From Pseudogymnoascus destructans (taxonomy: Eukaryota; Ascomycota; Leotiomycetes; Thelebolales; Thelebolaceae): a stretch of 64,000 bases of DNA. The position numbers and the translations under genes were made by a program. Shown here one piece after another: positions 40,124 to 51,032 of the stretch. Position 1 is the stretch's first letter. Each line of letters begins with the position of its first letter. The notes below the pieces were generated by a model. It searched no databases, was not told the DNA's origin, and saw nothing but the letters and a program-made list of their open reading frames with translations. The DNA lies in assembly GCF_001641265.1 (NCBI RefSeq), contig NW_020167520.1, forward strand, positions 868,001 through 932,000. Reading direction: 5' to 3'.

Positions 40124-41485
40124 TCACCCCAAATACTCGACAAACTCCTCCCACTGTGCATCTTTCCCCAGGGCCTCGTGATCTTGATCTGATAATGAAA
40201 TAATCAAATCAACGTCACCATCTCTGGTCAATGGCATCATATAGGCCAGCGATAGCGCATCTGGCAACTTCGGCCTCCTTACGAAATCGGGCTTCCCCAG
40301 AGCGTCCCCAAAGTTGGTGTCATACAGTTTCTGGGATACCCAGCTCGTAAGCATAATATCCGTCTCCGTTTTCATGCTCGCGCCGTAGTTGATCGTAGTC
40401 TTGTCCTTCTCAGTCTGTAGAAGATGAAAGAATGAGCGCATAGCGTGGTCGTCGATTTGACTCAAGCCCTGGCGGAGCTTGATTGCCATCGCGGAGAGAC
40501 TCCCGTTTAGGGCCTCGTCAAGGGACACTTGGATAAGACTGCACATAACGGCGTGGCCCATGTACCCTTCATGGATGGGAGTATCGAGCTTCTGGCGTCC
40601 ATTCACAGCACGCAGCACCATTGTTTTGCTGTCTTTTGGAAGATGTGTCGAGCGAGCAGCCGCAATTCGAAGCCAGATGAAGGTCGAAATAGCATCATTG
40701 CTTGATACGTACTTGACGTCGGAGTCCGGAGAGCACAGCTTCATTGCCTCGGCTTTCAATGCAGAGATGCTAGCACAAGGGAACCGGAAGGTCCTCCAAG
40801 TTCCCGTTGATGGCGGAGGGGGCCATGTTGGTTCTTCTGCGCCTAATGCAGAGGGATATCTGATCCACTCCATAGGAAGAGCTTCTTCCCCAGTTTTGAG
40901 CGGCGGGATAATAGTATCTGCATCCATATTTCCCCAACGGACGTACTCCTCTGCAAGCTTCTCCCCACGACAAAGGCTACCGAACTGGCGAATGAATTGG
41001 TCGTTACCATTTGCATCCATCACACCGTGGAAGGTACAAATGGTCAGAAGTAGGCCGCCTTTGACGAGGTTTGCCTGCATTATGCAGACGGGCTTGACCA
41101 CATAGCGGGGATAGCTGTTGACAAAACCATATGCCGGAGAGAGGATGCTTCCATCTAGCATTGATGAAGGAGCACGAGCTTTAACCAGGTCTGCATAGGA
41201 GGGGCAATTGTTGGTACAGTCTTTGACATGCACAAACCTTGAGGTTGTTTCATGCTGCTCATACCCGACAACCTTGTAGGTGCCTGAACTGCCGTCTCCA
41301 AAGCCTTCATTGACAACTTGACCAGCAAGCCATGGATAAGCTTGAATTATTTCCCCCGCTGCCTTCTCAAGGGTGGATATTGCAGCCGCTTCCTGTGATT
41401 TGTTCTCGATGGGAAAGCCCAGGGTCACCAGAGTATATGCCGGGGTTATCTGACCCAAAGGGCCGAGGCTCTTTTCAGGACCCAT
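40124..41485 (-). CDS. BAHD/TRI101-like acyltransferase, 453 aa
   Basis: This fungal transferase family moves an acetyl or acyl group from CoA to a hydroxyl of a secondary metabolite; trichothecene 3-O-acetyltransferase is the known type. The ATG at 41485 (MGPEKSLGPLGQ) begins family sequence; the further upstream open frame is low-complexity and probably leader. The catalytic HxxxD is present as HGVMD (His 153, Asp 157). The C-terminal structural motif (usually DFGWG) is altered to NFGDALGKPDF. AYPWLAGQVV near 49-58 is also typical. No intron. The coding-strand leader is CTTTCCTTCC-rich (41568-41650), a common form for fungal 5' leaders. Same strand as the AsaB-like gene and possibly part of a small or broken cluster (inference). 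Confidence 0.88.
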   Translation of the reverse strand: MGPEKSLGPLGQITPAYTLVTLGFPIENKSQEAAAISTLEKAAGEIIQAYPWLAGQVVNEGFGDGSSGTYKVVGYEQHETTSRFVHVKDCTNNCPSYADLVKARAPSSMLDGSILSPAYGFVNSYPRYVVKPVCIMQANLVKGGLLLTICTFHGVMDANGNDQFIRQFGSLCRGEKLAEEYVRWGNMDADTIIPPLKTGEEALPMEWIRYPSALGAEEPTWPPPPSTGTWRTFRFPCASISALKAEAMKLCSPDSDVKYVSSNDAISTFIWLRIAAARSTHLPKDSKTMVLRAVNGRQKLDTPIHEGYMGHAVMCSLIQVSLDEALNGSLSAMAIKLRQGLSQIDDHAMRSFFHLLQTEKDKTTINYGASMKTETDIMLTSWVSQKLYDTNFGDALGKPDFVRRPKLPDALSLAYMMPLTRDGDVDLIISLSDQDHEALGKDAQWEEFVEYLG

Positions 41486-42032
41486 GGCTATGCGCACGCA
41501 AAACAATGTCCAGTTGGCTTCGAAGTTAAGTGAAGTAAAGTGAAGTTGACCTGTGAAATAGACCTGAGAAAGGAAAGAGAAAAACGAAGAAGGAGGAGGA
41601 AAGAAGGAAGGGAAGGAAAGAAGGAAAGAAGGAAAGAAGGAAGAGATAAGAGACAACAGAAAAATTGATTGCGTTTGTAGAAGTGCGCGATAGGGTAAAG
41701 CAAGTAAGCTGAAGCTAAAATCTGAGTCAGGATGACAGTGACGGTGAGCCCGAACGGTCGTCTCGGTGGTTAAAGTGGGAAGTGGGAAGGAGCACATGGC
41801 GACTGAATGGTCAATAACTACGACAAAGGAAGGTGAATAGAATAGATACCCCTCCGATAGAAATGTGTAGACTCATCTCTACCACTCATGCTTGTCGCTT
41901 GAAAATTCAATGGCGCGATTCTGAATAGTTGTGAGATAATGCATATAAATTGAGGCTGGTATTGTTTCCTTCAGCTTAATATTTAAATGACTTGTGTGTC
42001 CGACTCGCTTGTGCAATACGTTATGTATAATC
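41486..42032. other. Intergenic; GA-rich tract 41568-41650
   Basis: Purine-rich GAAGGAAAGAAGGAAAG repeats, then AT-rich DNA. No gene. Confidence 0.6.
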
Positions 42033-42070
42033 CGTCGGATCCGCCTGTTCGCGAACAGGCGGATCCGACG
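42033..42070. repeat. Perfect 38-bp palindrome
   Basis: Centre TTCGCGAA; arms CCGTCGGATCCGCCTG and its complement. One base is skipped and then AT-rich flanks (ATAATC / GATTAT) extend the symmetry. It looks like two transposon ends joined tail to tail, or a tiny foldback element. Confidence 0.9.
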
Positions 42071-42248
42071 ATTATCTCTCTCTACTATTTGTACTTTATT
42101 ATACCCATTAGATCCGTGAATTGGCTGACTTCGCCTCCGCGGTTGGTGTCAACCTCGATTGCTCTCGCCTCTCGCGGTTGCATCGCCCGCCCATGCTGAT
42201 GACTATACCAGCCTAGATCGCCTAGACCCCAGAGAGCTAGACTTCCTA

Positions 42249-44248
42249 CTCGGTGTTCTACCCACTCGCTTTGCTCGTAGGTGGCGACAGCGATCTGTGC
42301 ACGCGACAGCGATATGTGCAACACACAAAATGAAAGAAATAAGCCTCATATAGCAACTATGTAACTATATAATTAAATAATAAAATCAATAGAGCTACTA
42401 TCACTATCTCCACTACTACTGTCGCTACTAATCTCAATGTTACTATCACTATGATCCTTACCATACCGTAAAATTATCACTTTGGATTTTAACCCAACCT
42501 TCTTCCGCTCTGCTACCCTCTTCCTCTCAACCCTTCGCTCTTCGATTTCAATTTTCCGTTGTTGCACCTGTAACTGCTTTACTACTTGCTTTGATTCCTT
42601 TGCTACTCTTGCCTCTGCCTTTGCTTGTAATTTTGCTTCCTTCTCCTCACGTAACAGTCGGGCGTCTGATGCATATAACTGCCCCCCCTTCTGTAGCGAT
42701 TTCCGTGCCCTTGCCTTTGCTGTTTTCTGCTCTGCTGACCATAAGGTAAGAATGTCAAGCTCGGTCTTATAGAGCTCAGCCCGATGTAAAACAACTGTAG
42801 TTCCACATGCAAATGATTGAAACCCTTCTCTTGACGGTGATGAGAAAGCTGCCTCTACTCTCTTCTGCCAATGTTTAACTGCCTGTATAGTTTGCACACT
42901 AGTTTTTGGAGTTGAGATAAGGTCGTACGAAGCAAATGGCTCATAGTCTGGTGTTTGATTCCGGGTCTCTTGTATTTTATCAATTACTAGTGGAGGATTA
43001 TATGGATATAGTCCTGCATTTCTCCAACCTGATTGAATTGTCCGGACAGTTAAGGATTGCCGTCGAATTTGTGGAAGGTCGGAAAGGAACGTACGTAGCT
43101 TATACTCATAGTCATAGCTACGTACTGCTTGATCAAGTGCCTTTTGATGGAAGTGTTTGCACTGCTTAAAAACTGCTACATCAAGAGGTTGTAGTAGATG
43201 CGTAGTATGAGCAGGAAGGCAGCAAATAACAATGTTATGCTCTTCTGCTAATGTGAGAAAGCGCTCCGTTTTATGAGAGTCATGGCCGTCGAGTAATAGG
43301 AGGCGGGTGTCGTCTGGTGCCATATGCTCTGCAGATAGTTGAATAAAATGCATGAGGTATTGAATTGCAATGTCGTCGTTTGAATACCCACTCTCATTAA
43401 CGATAACAAGAGCATTTGGCTCAAGGTTATCATTATACCATGAGTCCATATGAAGTTTCCCCGGAATGATAATGGCTTCTGCAATTGCTGTACCACTTGC
43501 ATTTACTCCCTCAATCACAGTAACAGAGAGCCGATTCTCAGGATTATCAACAGTCTATTGCTTTACGCCAATCGGCACAATAACAGCTGTAGATTTATAA
43601 CATCCAATCATGTAGCCAGTCTCGTCAACATTCCATAAGTTATATGGCTTAATGTTGTGTTTTGTAATAAGTGCGTTATATGTAAGGAAAAATTCCTCAA
43701 ACACCTCTTTCTTTTGTGCCTGCTTTCTATGCGTATTTAAAGTCTTCGTATGAATCGAGTGGAATTCAGGGTGTGCCTTAAGGAAGCGTTGTAACCACCG
43801 TTGCGATGGGATCGTACGATCGGGTCGCAAGTCTGCAACAGCCCGTAAAACCATTGATCGGTTTGCAGGGACCCCACGCTTAAGTTGGTCATATATAAAT
43901 TGACAAACTGCAGTATCTTGTTCTTGAGATAAAACTCGGTTTTGACCCCCGCGGGGAAGGAGAGGGGTAGTAATGTGTCGTCGGAGTGTCTCACGGTTGA
44001 CATTAAACTTGCGGGCAACCCAAGTAATTGTATAAGTATCTGGTTGTTTCAAGTAGAACTGCCGGGCCTCAATAAGATGGTCAGCTCGACTTGGATCGCT
44101 ATTCAAAGGCATCGTAGAGGGTTGTTGTTACGACAAATATTATTATTTCATCTATGTATCAAAGTGGCGGTGTACATGCACATATCGCTGTCGCGTGCAC
44201 AGATCGCTGTCGCCACCTACGAGCAAAGCGAGTGGGTGGAACACCGAG
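42249..44248 (-). mobile_element. pogo/Fot1-like DNA transposon, family E (2000 bp)
   Basis: TA duplications at 42247-42248 and 44249-44250 flank about 72-bp inverted repeats beginning CTCGGTGTTC, nearly perfect (one mismatch seen). Each contains GCGACAGCGAT(C/A)TGTGCA twice in tandem. Confidence 0.95.
42373..44112 (-). pseudogene. Transposase of pogo family E with a single in-frame stop
   Basis: The ATG at 44112 opens a 185-codon part with the N-terminal helix-turn-helix (TITWVARKFNVNRETLRRHI) and the first DDE residue in WNVDETGYMIG. A TAG at 43555-43557 follows GVKQ, and the same frame continues to 42373. That part includes LLLLDGHDSHKTERF, THLLQPLDVAVFKQ, a long basic coiled coil (EEKEAKLQAKAEARVAKES) and a Ser/Asp-rich tail. 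No other lesion was seen, so the element is one base change from open. Total about 579 codons. Confidence 0.9.
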
Positions 44249-44319
44249 TACTTTGGGTCAATAATTGTTAAACGTGCAATGATCGTCTCCCCCCTTGTAG
44301 ACGTATAGTCTAATAAAAC

Positions 44320-44688
44320 GGTAAATGAAAATTATACCCTGTTGTTTTAATAAGCCACCACGCGACACTTACAGCCAGCTCCTCGAAAGTGATAATTGTA
44401 CACTCACCTGACTGCTACCTCCCTCGCCATCCTGGTGTAGCTTCGTCATGCTGATTCGCCAGCCGCCGCTCTCATTGTGGCATAAGATGGCTTCGTCAAG
44501 CCAATTCAAACGACAATGCTAGGAGCTGCGCTGGGCTTATAGGTAGCAAAGGGTGGAGGGGTAAGGGAGGTGGTCGCTGTCGCTCTTCATGGCTGTGGGG
44601 GACGGTGGGCGTCAGGTGGTGACTTATTAATCACGACAGGGTAGAATTTTTATTACGGTCAAATTACAGGGTATAATTTTCATTTACC
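44320..44688. mobile_element. Candidate MITE, 369 bp
   Basis: GGTAAATGAAAATTATACCC at the left is inverted at the right end. Flanks TAATAAAAC and GCTAATAAAAAC are similar, suggesting a 9-10 bp target duplication as in Mutator-like elements. The interior is non-coding. Confidence 0.6.
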
Positions 44689-45318
44689 GCTAATAAAAAC
44701 CCAAGTAATGTTATGCTGCTTTACCACTCATACGTAATCCATACGTGATGCATTATATTATATTATAATTCAAGTAACAACAATGGAAGTTGAGCTTCTA
44801 TTAACTCCAAAGCGACAGCAAGAGCTTACTCGAGATTGAACGTCTTCAGATTTATACTTTATATAATGATGTGAAATGGTCAACATACGAAGCTGTATTG
44901 TTAATGGGTGGCATACAAAATATTAATGTAGATCATTATTTTGTTATTATTATATATACCTTGGGGGGGGCGGCCCTTTTTTTGTGACAATTGGAGAGGA
45001 TTAATCGTAAAAAAGGGTCTTAGACTGACCCACACTGTCTTATGTAGCTAATAATGTGGCTAGGAAAGGGCTTCATAGTATGATATTTTACCGCCAAGCC
45101 CATACTAGTAGCATTTCCGGAAGGTAATATTCCGACAGCCAATCAGTGTTACTATACGAAGACGCTTCTGAGATAATCTGTATACTAAAATAGTATTAAT
45201 AATAGTAATGAAATTAAGGCCTAACCAATAGAATTAATAAATAGAAACCTATGTGAGAGGCTACTGTCAGAGTTAAATAATTCAACACACGTGATATTCA
45301 AATACAAAATATAATATA
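44689..45318. other. AT-rich, nothing recognised
   Basis: No gene. A short start-like frame near 44783 is soon closed. Confidence 0.5.
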
Positions 45319-47178
45319 ACGTACATGTATAGCGAAAGCGCCAAACAAGCGAAAGCGCCAAAATGATGCGGTGACCAAACCCCCCAACTAAATGTTAAAT
45401 TCCTCAACAACAAAACATGCCCCATAAAAACGATGAAAGCCAATTAGTGCTAGCTATCCAGGCTATGCAAAGCGACCCAAAGTTACGCCTTCGAGTTGCT
45501 GCTAGGATCTATTCTGTGGACCACCGCAAGCTAGGTCGTCGTCTAGAAGGTGTACCTTCACGACGCGATATCCAAGCCAACTCACGGAAATTAACTAACC
45601 TAGAGGAGTCCGTCCTTGTTCAGTATATACTCGACCTAGCTGCCAAAGGGTTTCCTCCTCGGCTGTCTGTTGTTGAAGATATGGCAAGTCGACTACTTGC
45701 AACACGCGACGCGTCACGCGTTGGGTCGCGTTGGGCTTCAAACTTTGTTAAGCGGCGTGTAGAGCTCCAGACACGCTTTCAGCGCAAATACGACTACCAG
45801 AGGGCTAAGTGCGAAGATCCAGAAGTTATTAATGGCTGGTTTGAGCTTGTGCGTAACACAATTGCGAAATATGGTATCGATGAAGCAGATATCTACAACT
45901 TTGATGAGACTGGGTTTATGATGGGCGTTATCTCAACTGCTATGGTTGTAACAAGCTCAGACGGGCGGGCAAAAGCAAAGAAGGTACAGCCTGGTAATCG
46001 GGAATGGGTTACAGTAATCCAAGGCGTTAGTTCTCAAGGTTGGGCAGTACCACCATTTATCATTGTTGCAGGCAAAAACCACCTTACATCTTGGTATGAG
46101 AATAGTGGATTTTCAAGCGATTGGGTGATTTCTGTTACTGAAAATGGCTGGACTACAAACGAGAGAGGCATGGATTGGATTCAGCACTTTGAGAAGCATA
46201 CAAAGGCCCGGAGTGTTGGTGGTTATCGCTTGTTAGTCCTTGATGGTCATGAGAGCCACCACTCAGATGAGTTTGAGGAGTACTGCAAGGAACACAACAT
46301 TATTACGCTTTGTATGCCTGCTCACTCTTCTCATCTACTCCAGCCACTTGATGTTGGCTGTTTCGGCCCGTTAAAGCAGGCCTATGGTCGGCAAATTGAA
46401 GATATGATGCAGGCTCATATTTCTCATATTACAAAGGATGACTTCTTTCCTGCCTTCCACGCTGCATTTAACACTACAATGACGGAAAGTAACATTTGAG
46501 GCGGGTTCCGAGGGGCAGGGCTTCTTCCATTTGACCCTGAGAGAGTGATATCTACACTTGATCTTAAGTTAAGGACACCAACGCCTCCAAGCTCCCGCCC
46601 AGGTACTGCTCAACCTTGGGTTTCTCAGACACCAAACAACCCAATTGAAGCTATGTCACAGTCTACATTTATTAAAACTCGGATTTCACGCCATCAAAAT
46701 AGCTCTCCAACCTCAATCTATGCAGCTGTTGACCAGTTTACAAAGGGTGCATCGCAAATAATGCATCAATTAGCACTGCTAAAGGGAGAGAACCAAAACC
46801 TACGACAGGCAAATGAAGTACTAAGCAAGCGCCGGAGAGCTAGGAAAACACGACTACAGCAAGGAGGATCACTTAGTCAACAAGGGGCGCAAGAGCTACA
46901 GGATGAGAGGGATGTTGTGCAGCAGGTAGAGCAGGAAATAAGGGCAAGCCGTGGTCGGAAGCCAAGGGAAGAAACCCGTGCCCGTCGCTGTGGCAAGTGT
47001 GGTGAGACTGGGCACAATGCGCGCACGTGTCAGATTGTAATAGACACCTCTGAGGAAGAGGACTCTGAGTAGTTTCAATTGATTTCTAATGTTGTGGTAG
47101 ATTTATCGCAATGTTTGTCGTGAGGGTAGATAATTTTGGCGCTTTCGCTTGTTTGGCGCTTTCGCTATACATGTACGT
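45319..47178 (+). mobile_element. pogo/Fot1-like DNA transposon, copy B (1860 bp)
   Basis: Same inverted ends, TA duplication and length as copy A, on the opposite strand. Confidence 0.96.
45417..47072 (+). pseudogene. pogo transposase, copy B, with the same in-frame TGA
   Basis: Translation is the same as copy A throughout: 360 codons from the ATG at 45417, TGA at 46497-46499, then an open frame to 47072 ending in the CCHC knuckle and acidic tail. DDE motifs are NFDETGF, LVLDGHESH and LLQPLDVGCF. See copy A for the domain reading. Confidence 0.92.
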
Positions 47179-48752
47179 TAAGTGTAATTAAAAACATTGT
47201 ATTTATATTCCACTATAAGTACAAATACCGTCCTATTATATTCCTTCATCAAACACACTACGTAAATCCTCTCTACTACCAGAAGTACCATTATTGTCAT
47301 TGTACTGGTCATCATCCTCGTCATTCTTGTCATCCCCATATTGCCTTTGCCCTTCGCTACCACCATCCTCCTCATCTGCCGAACCCCAGTCAATACTGTC
47401 CTTCAAGGTGCCTATTGATTGTTGTGCAATCTGGTCATCAATAAGTGGCATTTTCCTCCGCCGTCCATACATATCCTTAAATTGTAGCCGGGTAGGCTTG
47501 ATATTTTTATGCTGGTTCCTCGGATAGGCATCAAACCAATTAAGGAGCACCTGCCTAGGAACGCCATTGCGAACACCATGATTCCTCTCTTAGTCAAGGT
47601 GTAGCTTTACCTTCACTGCCAATGAGATAACCCAGACTAAGTTAGTTAGCATGTATACTTGTATATATAATAGACACTGTACATTTAATCCAGAATGGCC
47701 CAGGAGCAATTGAGGCTGTCCTGTCAGGACGCAGTTCAGTTGATTCTATTTTCTCATAGAAAAGGATGTATCGGCTAGCCCAACAGAACACACTCTCTGC
47801 ATCCACTACACTATAAACAGACTCAAACACATCCCATATTCGAGATGGATCATGTTCGTTCTGCATAGCGCATATACCTGGCTTTGCAAGGGTTTTGCTA
47901 ACCCACTCCTGTACATGTTCAGATAAGTTACCACATAAAGGGTTAAGTAGTCATACCATCATGCAGGTAATAGTCCGGTGCTTCCATGTATTTGTATTGC
48001 CTCTTGCCTTATAAAGAGCCTTGTCAATGGATAGGGTAACCTCATTTACTATAGTTTTGAGCTCCTTGTCAGTAGCCTGCCCATATTGAAGGGTAAGTCA
48101 TGGGATCTCTGGGTCCAACTTCTTCCGAATTTGTTTCCAGGCTGCGTTGTCAAAGATTTTGCCGGAAGGGCTCACTATTACCATTGAGAGACCCATAGTT
48201 GTTGGGCCTCATATGCTTCATAGCAGGTTTGTAGACTGGCAAGGAATTGGTAGACCTTGTAGAATTACTACTTCGACCACTATGTTGCAGGGTTGAGGTT
48301 GTAGCAGTTGCACCTTGGAGGCTAGAGTCATTCCGAAGTAGTTGAGGTCTATTGAAGTGGCCGTTGTCAAAAGATAGGGTCGTCTCGGGCTGAGTATGAA
48401 GCTGGGAAGACACCACATGAAACGGAGGCTGTTGGACCTGCCCAACTTGAGACTGCACTGGGCTAATATTATTTAGTTGAGTATTAAGCTGCGAAGTAGG
48501 GGAGTTGATCGCGGTATGTAGGGCACTGTTGTTGGTCAAGTTGGACAAAGATCGGACTTGAGAAATTGCTGGGCTATTTGAGTTGTGAGGAACTATGCTG
48601 CGTGCACCATATGGATATTGGGAGATTGAAATCTGGGATTCCTTTATTTGCGAGCCTTCTTGATTGTGTTCTTCCTGATTATATGCCTGCGACGCATCTC
48701 TAGTTAAGCCTCTAGTGGCGCGTCTCAGGCGGCGTGATGTCGTCTTTGGCAT
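47179..48752 (-). pseudogene. Unrecognised transposon-associated coding sequence, broken
   Basis: Three minus-strand pieces appear to belong together: 48752-48150 (200 residues, Ser/Asn/Gln-rich, basic start MPKTTSRRLRRATRG), 47866-47642 (RIWDVFESVYSVVDAESVF) and 47550-47236 (a stretch with LLNWFDAYP and an acidic Asp/Gly tail). Stops and frame changes lie between them. I do not recognise the family. The first piece could be a DNA-binding accessory protein of a DNA transposon (weak inference). Confidence 0.4.
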
Positions 48753-48885
48753 GGTATTGATCCTACAACTGGAATTAGCCTCCCTTCTTACATGTTCAGA
48801 GGGGGGAGGGGGTAAGGGGGGGTACCGATAGTAAACTCCTATATACTGGTTATAGACACCAACACATTGTAGTATAAGTGCATAT

Positions 48886-48960
48886 TATATTGAATATTCG
48901 TGCAGCGGTTATAGGCTTTTCTGAAGGGTTGTCGCGGAGGAATTGGAGGGCATCATCCAT
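48886..48960 (-). pseudogene. Remnant of a pogo-type N-terminal helix-turn-helix
   Basis: From the ATG at 48960 the minus strand reads MDDALQFLRDNPSEKPITAA, a typical start of fungal pogo transposases, and is lost after about 25 residues. Confidence 0.55.
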
Positions 48961-49074
48961 TGTATTAGATTTCAAGTATGACGACGAAGCAGTTTTGTCA
49001 CAAGTGTATAGATGAAAGGGAGAAACGTATATAATTTGTGTGTAAATCTCTTCTTTGGCTATGTACAAGACCCC

Positions 49075-49151
49075 TGGTGGGCTTCATCTCGCTTTCGGGC
49101 TTCAACTCGCTTTCGCCGACCACCTGTAGGGTGGTCAGTGCGAACACCGAC
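49075..49151. repeat. Transposon-end remnant with two tandem units
   Basis: CTCGCTTTCGGGCTTCAA is followed by CTCGCTTTCGCCGACCA (period 18), the same layout as pogo ends in this window. No partner end was found. Confidence 0.4.
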
Positions 49152-49268
49152 GATTATCCATTAGCCCCATCACATGGCAGCCTACCCCGCTTGCCCCCTG
49201 TGACTCACACGTCACGTTACTAGGCCCTGGTCCTGCAACCATGATGTCACGTTACCATAGCTGTAACA
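49152..49268 (-). repeat. Truncated LTR of mosaic family C
   Basis: Matches the right part of 34134-34512 (CCATTAGCCCC(G/A)TCACATGG ... GTAACA) and directly adjoins the hAT relic. Confidence 0.8.
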
Positions 49269-50956
49269 ACAAGGTGGACGGATATCTTTAACAACTGATA
49301 CTTGGTCTGCATGCAACTATTCTGAATACGCTGCAGTAACAGCACATTGGATCTCTGATAAGTGGCAGTTACGATGTACAGTCTTAGATGTTATTGAGCT
49401 TCAAGAGCCAATCCATTCTGGTGAATATCTTGCAGGGCAGTTAATAGCTGTTACAGACGACTATGGTATTACTCCTGCAGTTTTTACTATCACTCATGAT
49501 AACGCTTCTGCAAACACTACCATGCTCTCAGAATATGAGAACTTAGCATGCAAGAACGAAACTACATTACAGCAACCATGGGCATATACAACAAAAGAAG
49601 GCGATGTCAGATGTATTGGGCACATTATAAACCTTGCTGTTCAAGCTGCTTTAACATCGTTAAAGGCAGTACCAGCAGATGAGCCAAACGCATACCGCCT
49701 TGAGTATGGAGCTGCCCGAGTTCCATCACTACCAGAAAATGAGTCAGTAGCTGTTCTTAGCAAACTTCAGTGTCATATATATGTGTTTCGCAACCGACGA
49801 CAATGGAAGGATACCTTAAAAAAGCAATGTGAAGCTGCAAATATTGAGTTTAAGCAGCTTAGCCTCGATATGCCAGTACGATGGAGCTCAACATAATATA
49901 TGCTTCATTTAGTGTTAAGATTACAAGGTCCAATAACAGCTCTCTGTGCATCTCAACAGCTTGATTTAAGTATGAAAGATATAGCTTTAACAGCAAAAGA
50001 TTGGCAAACGATGAAGGCGTTATTAGATTTTTTCTATATCTTTATATGCCCAACAGAGAAGCTACAAGGCTCTTCTTATCCTACTTTAAATTATGCTGTT
50101 ATACAGTATATGAGAATGACGCAAAAGCTTGAAGTCTTTAAAGCTGGATATACAGAGAATAGCACAATATACGACGCTTGTTTAGCAGCATTAAAAAAGC
50201 TTAATGAGTATTATACACTTGCAACAAATCAACAGCGGAGTCATTCAACTATAGCTACAATATGCGACCCACGTTATAACTTTAACGTATTTGATATTAT
50301 TTGGCCAAAAAGCATTCAAGACACGCGAAAAAGGCGGGCAAAAGCACAATGGCAAGACTGTTATTATAAATATTCAGGCAAGGCATTAGACACCCAAGCA
50401 GCAAAGGTTATGGAAAGTATCCAAGATGAGGAATTAGAAGATGAGAATTCCAAGAAGACAGAGTCTGATTCTGAGGATGAGCTATATGTCTCACAACGGC
50501 AGCCAGATTTAGATCCAGAATGGAAGCGCTGGATGAACGAGCCAACTCTTGGGCCTAAAATTGATATACTCAAGTTTTGGGCAAGTAAGCAATACCAATA
50601 TCCAATACTTGCCGCAATTGCCAAAGATCATTTAGCAATTCCTGCTACATCAGCGGAATCTGAGCGAGTGTTTAATGTTGGTGGCGATATTATTACAAAG
50701 AAACGGAACAGATTAGCATCATCTACACTACGATATCTTATATGTCTTAGGAATTGGGGCGTGGTATCAGCAGGTGAGGATTCAGAGGAAGATGAGGATG
50801 CATAGTTACTGTATTTCCATAGTCTATATAGCTATCAATCATGTTTTCATTTTTATACTCGAGTACTACTCGAGTACTACTCTACTCGAGCCCAAAAAAC
50901 AGTACTCTACTCGAAGATCTCTGAGTAGTACTCTGAGTAGTACTCGGGCAACACTG
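49269..50956 (+). pseudogene. hAT transposase, N-terminally truncated, one internal stop
   Basis: Reads from 49269 as hAT RNase-H-like core: ISLTTDTWSACNYSEYAAVT, then HDNASANT near 49500, IGHIINLAVQAAL near 49620 and RWSST near 49880. A TAA at 49894-49896 follows, and the same frame goes on to 50805 with DYF/FFYIF-type sequence, WKRWMNEP, and the C-terminal dimerisation region PATSAESERVFNVGGD. The right end shows subterminal CTCGAGTACTACTCGAG-type repeats and the terminal GGCAACACTG at 50956. The N-terminal zinc finger and left end are missing, replaced by an LTR fragment. It is the same family as the relic at 2744-5425. Confidence 0.9.
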
Positions 50957-51032
50957 ACTTGAAGTGCAAGAATCATTCTTCGTTCTCTGTACAAAGTTGT
51001 CATGTTTAAAAAAAGGGCAAAAACTCCATATA

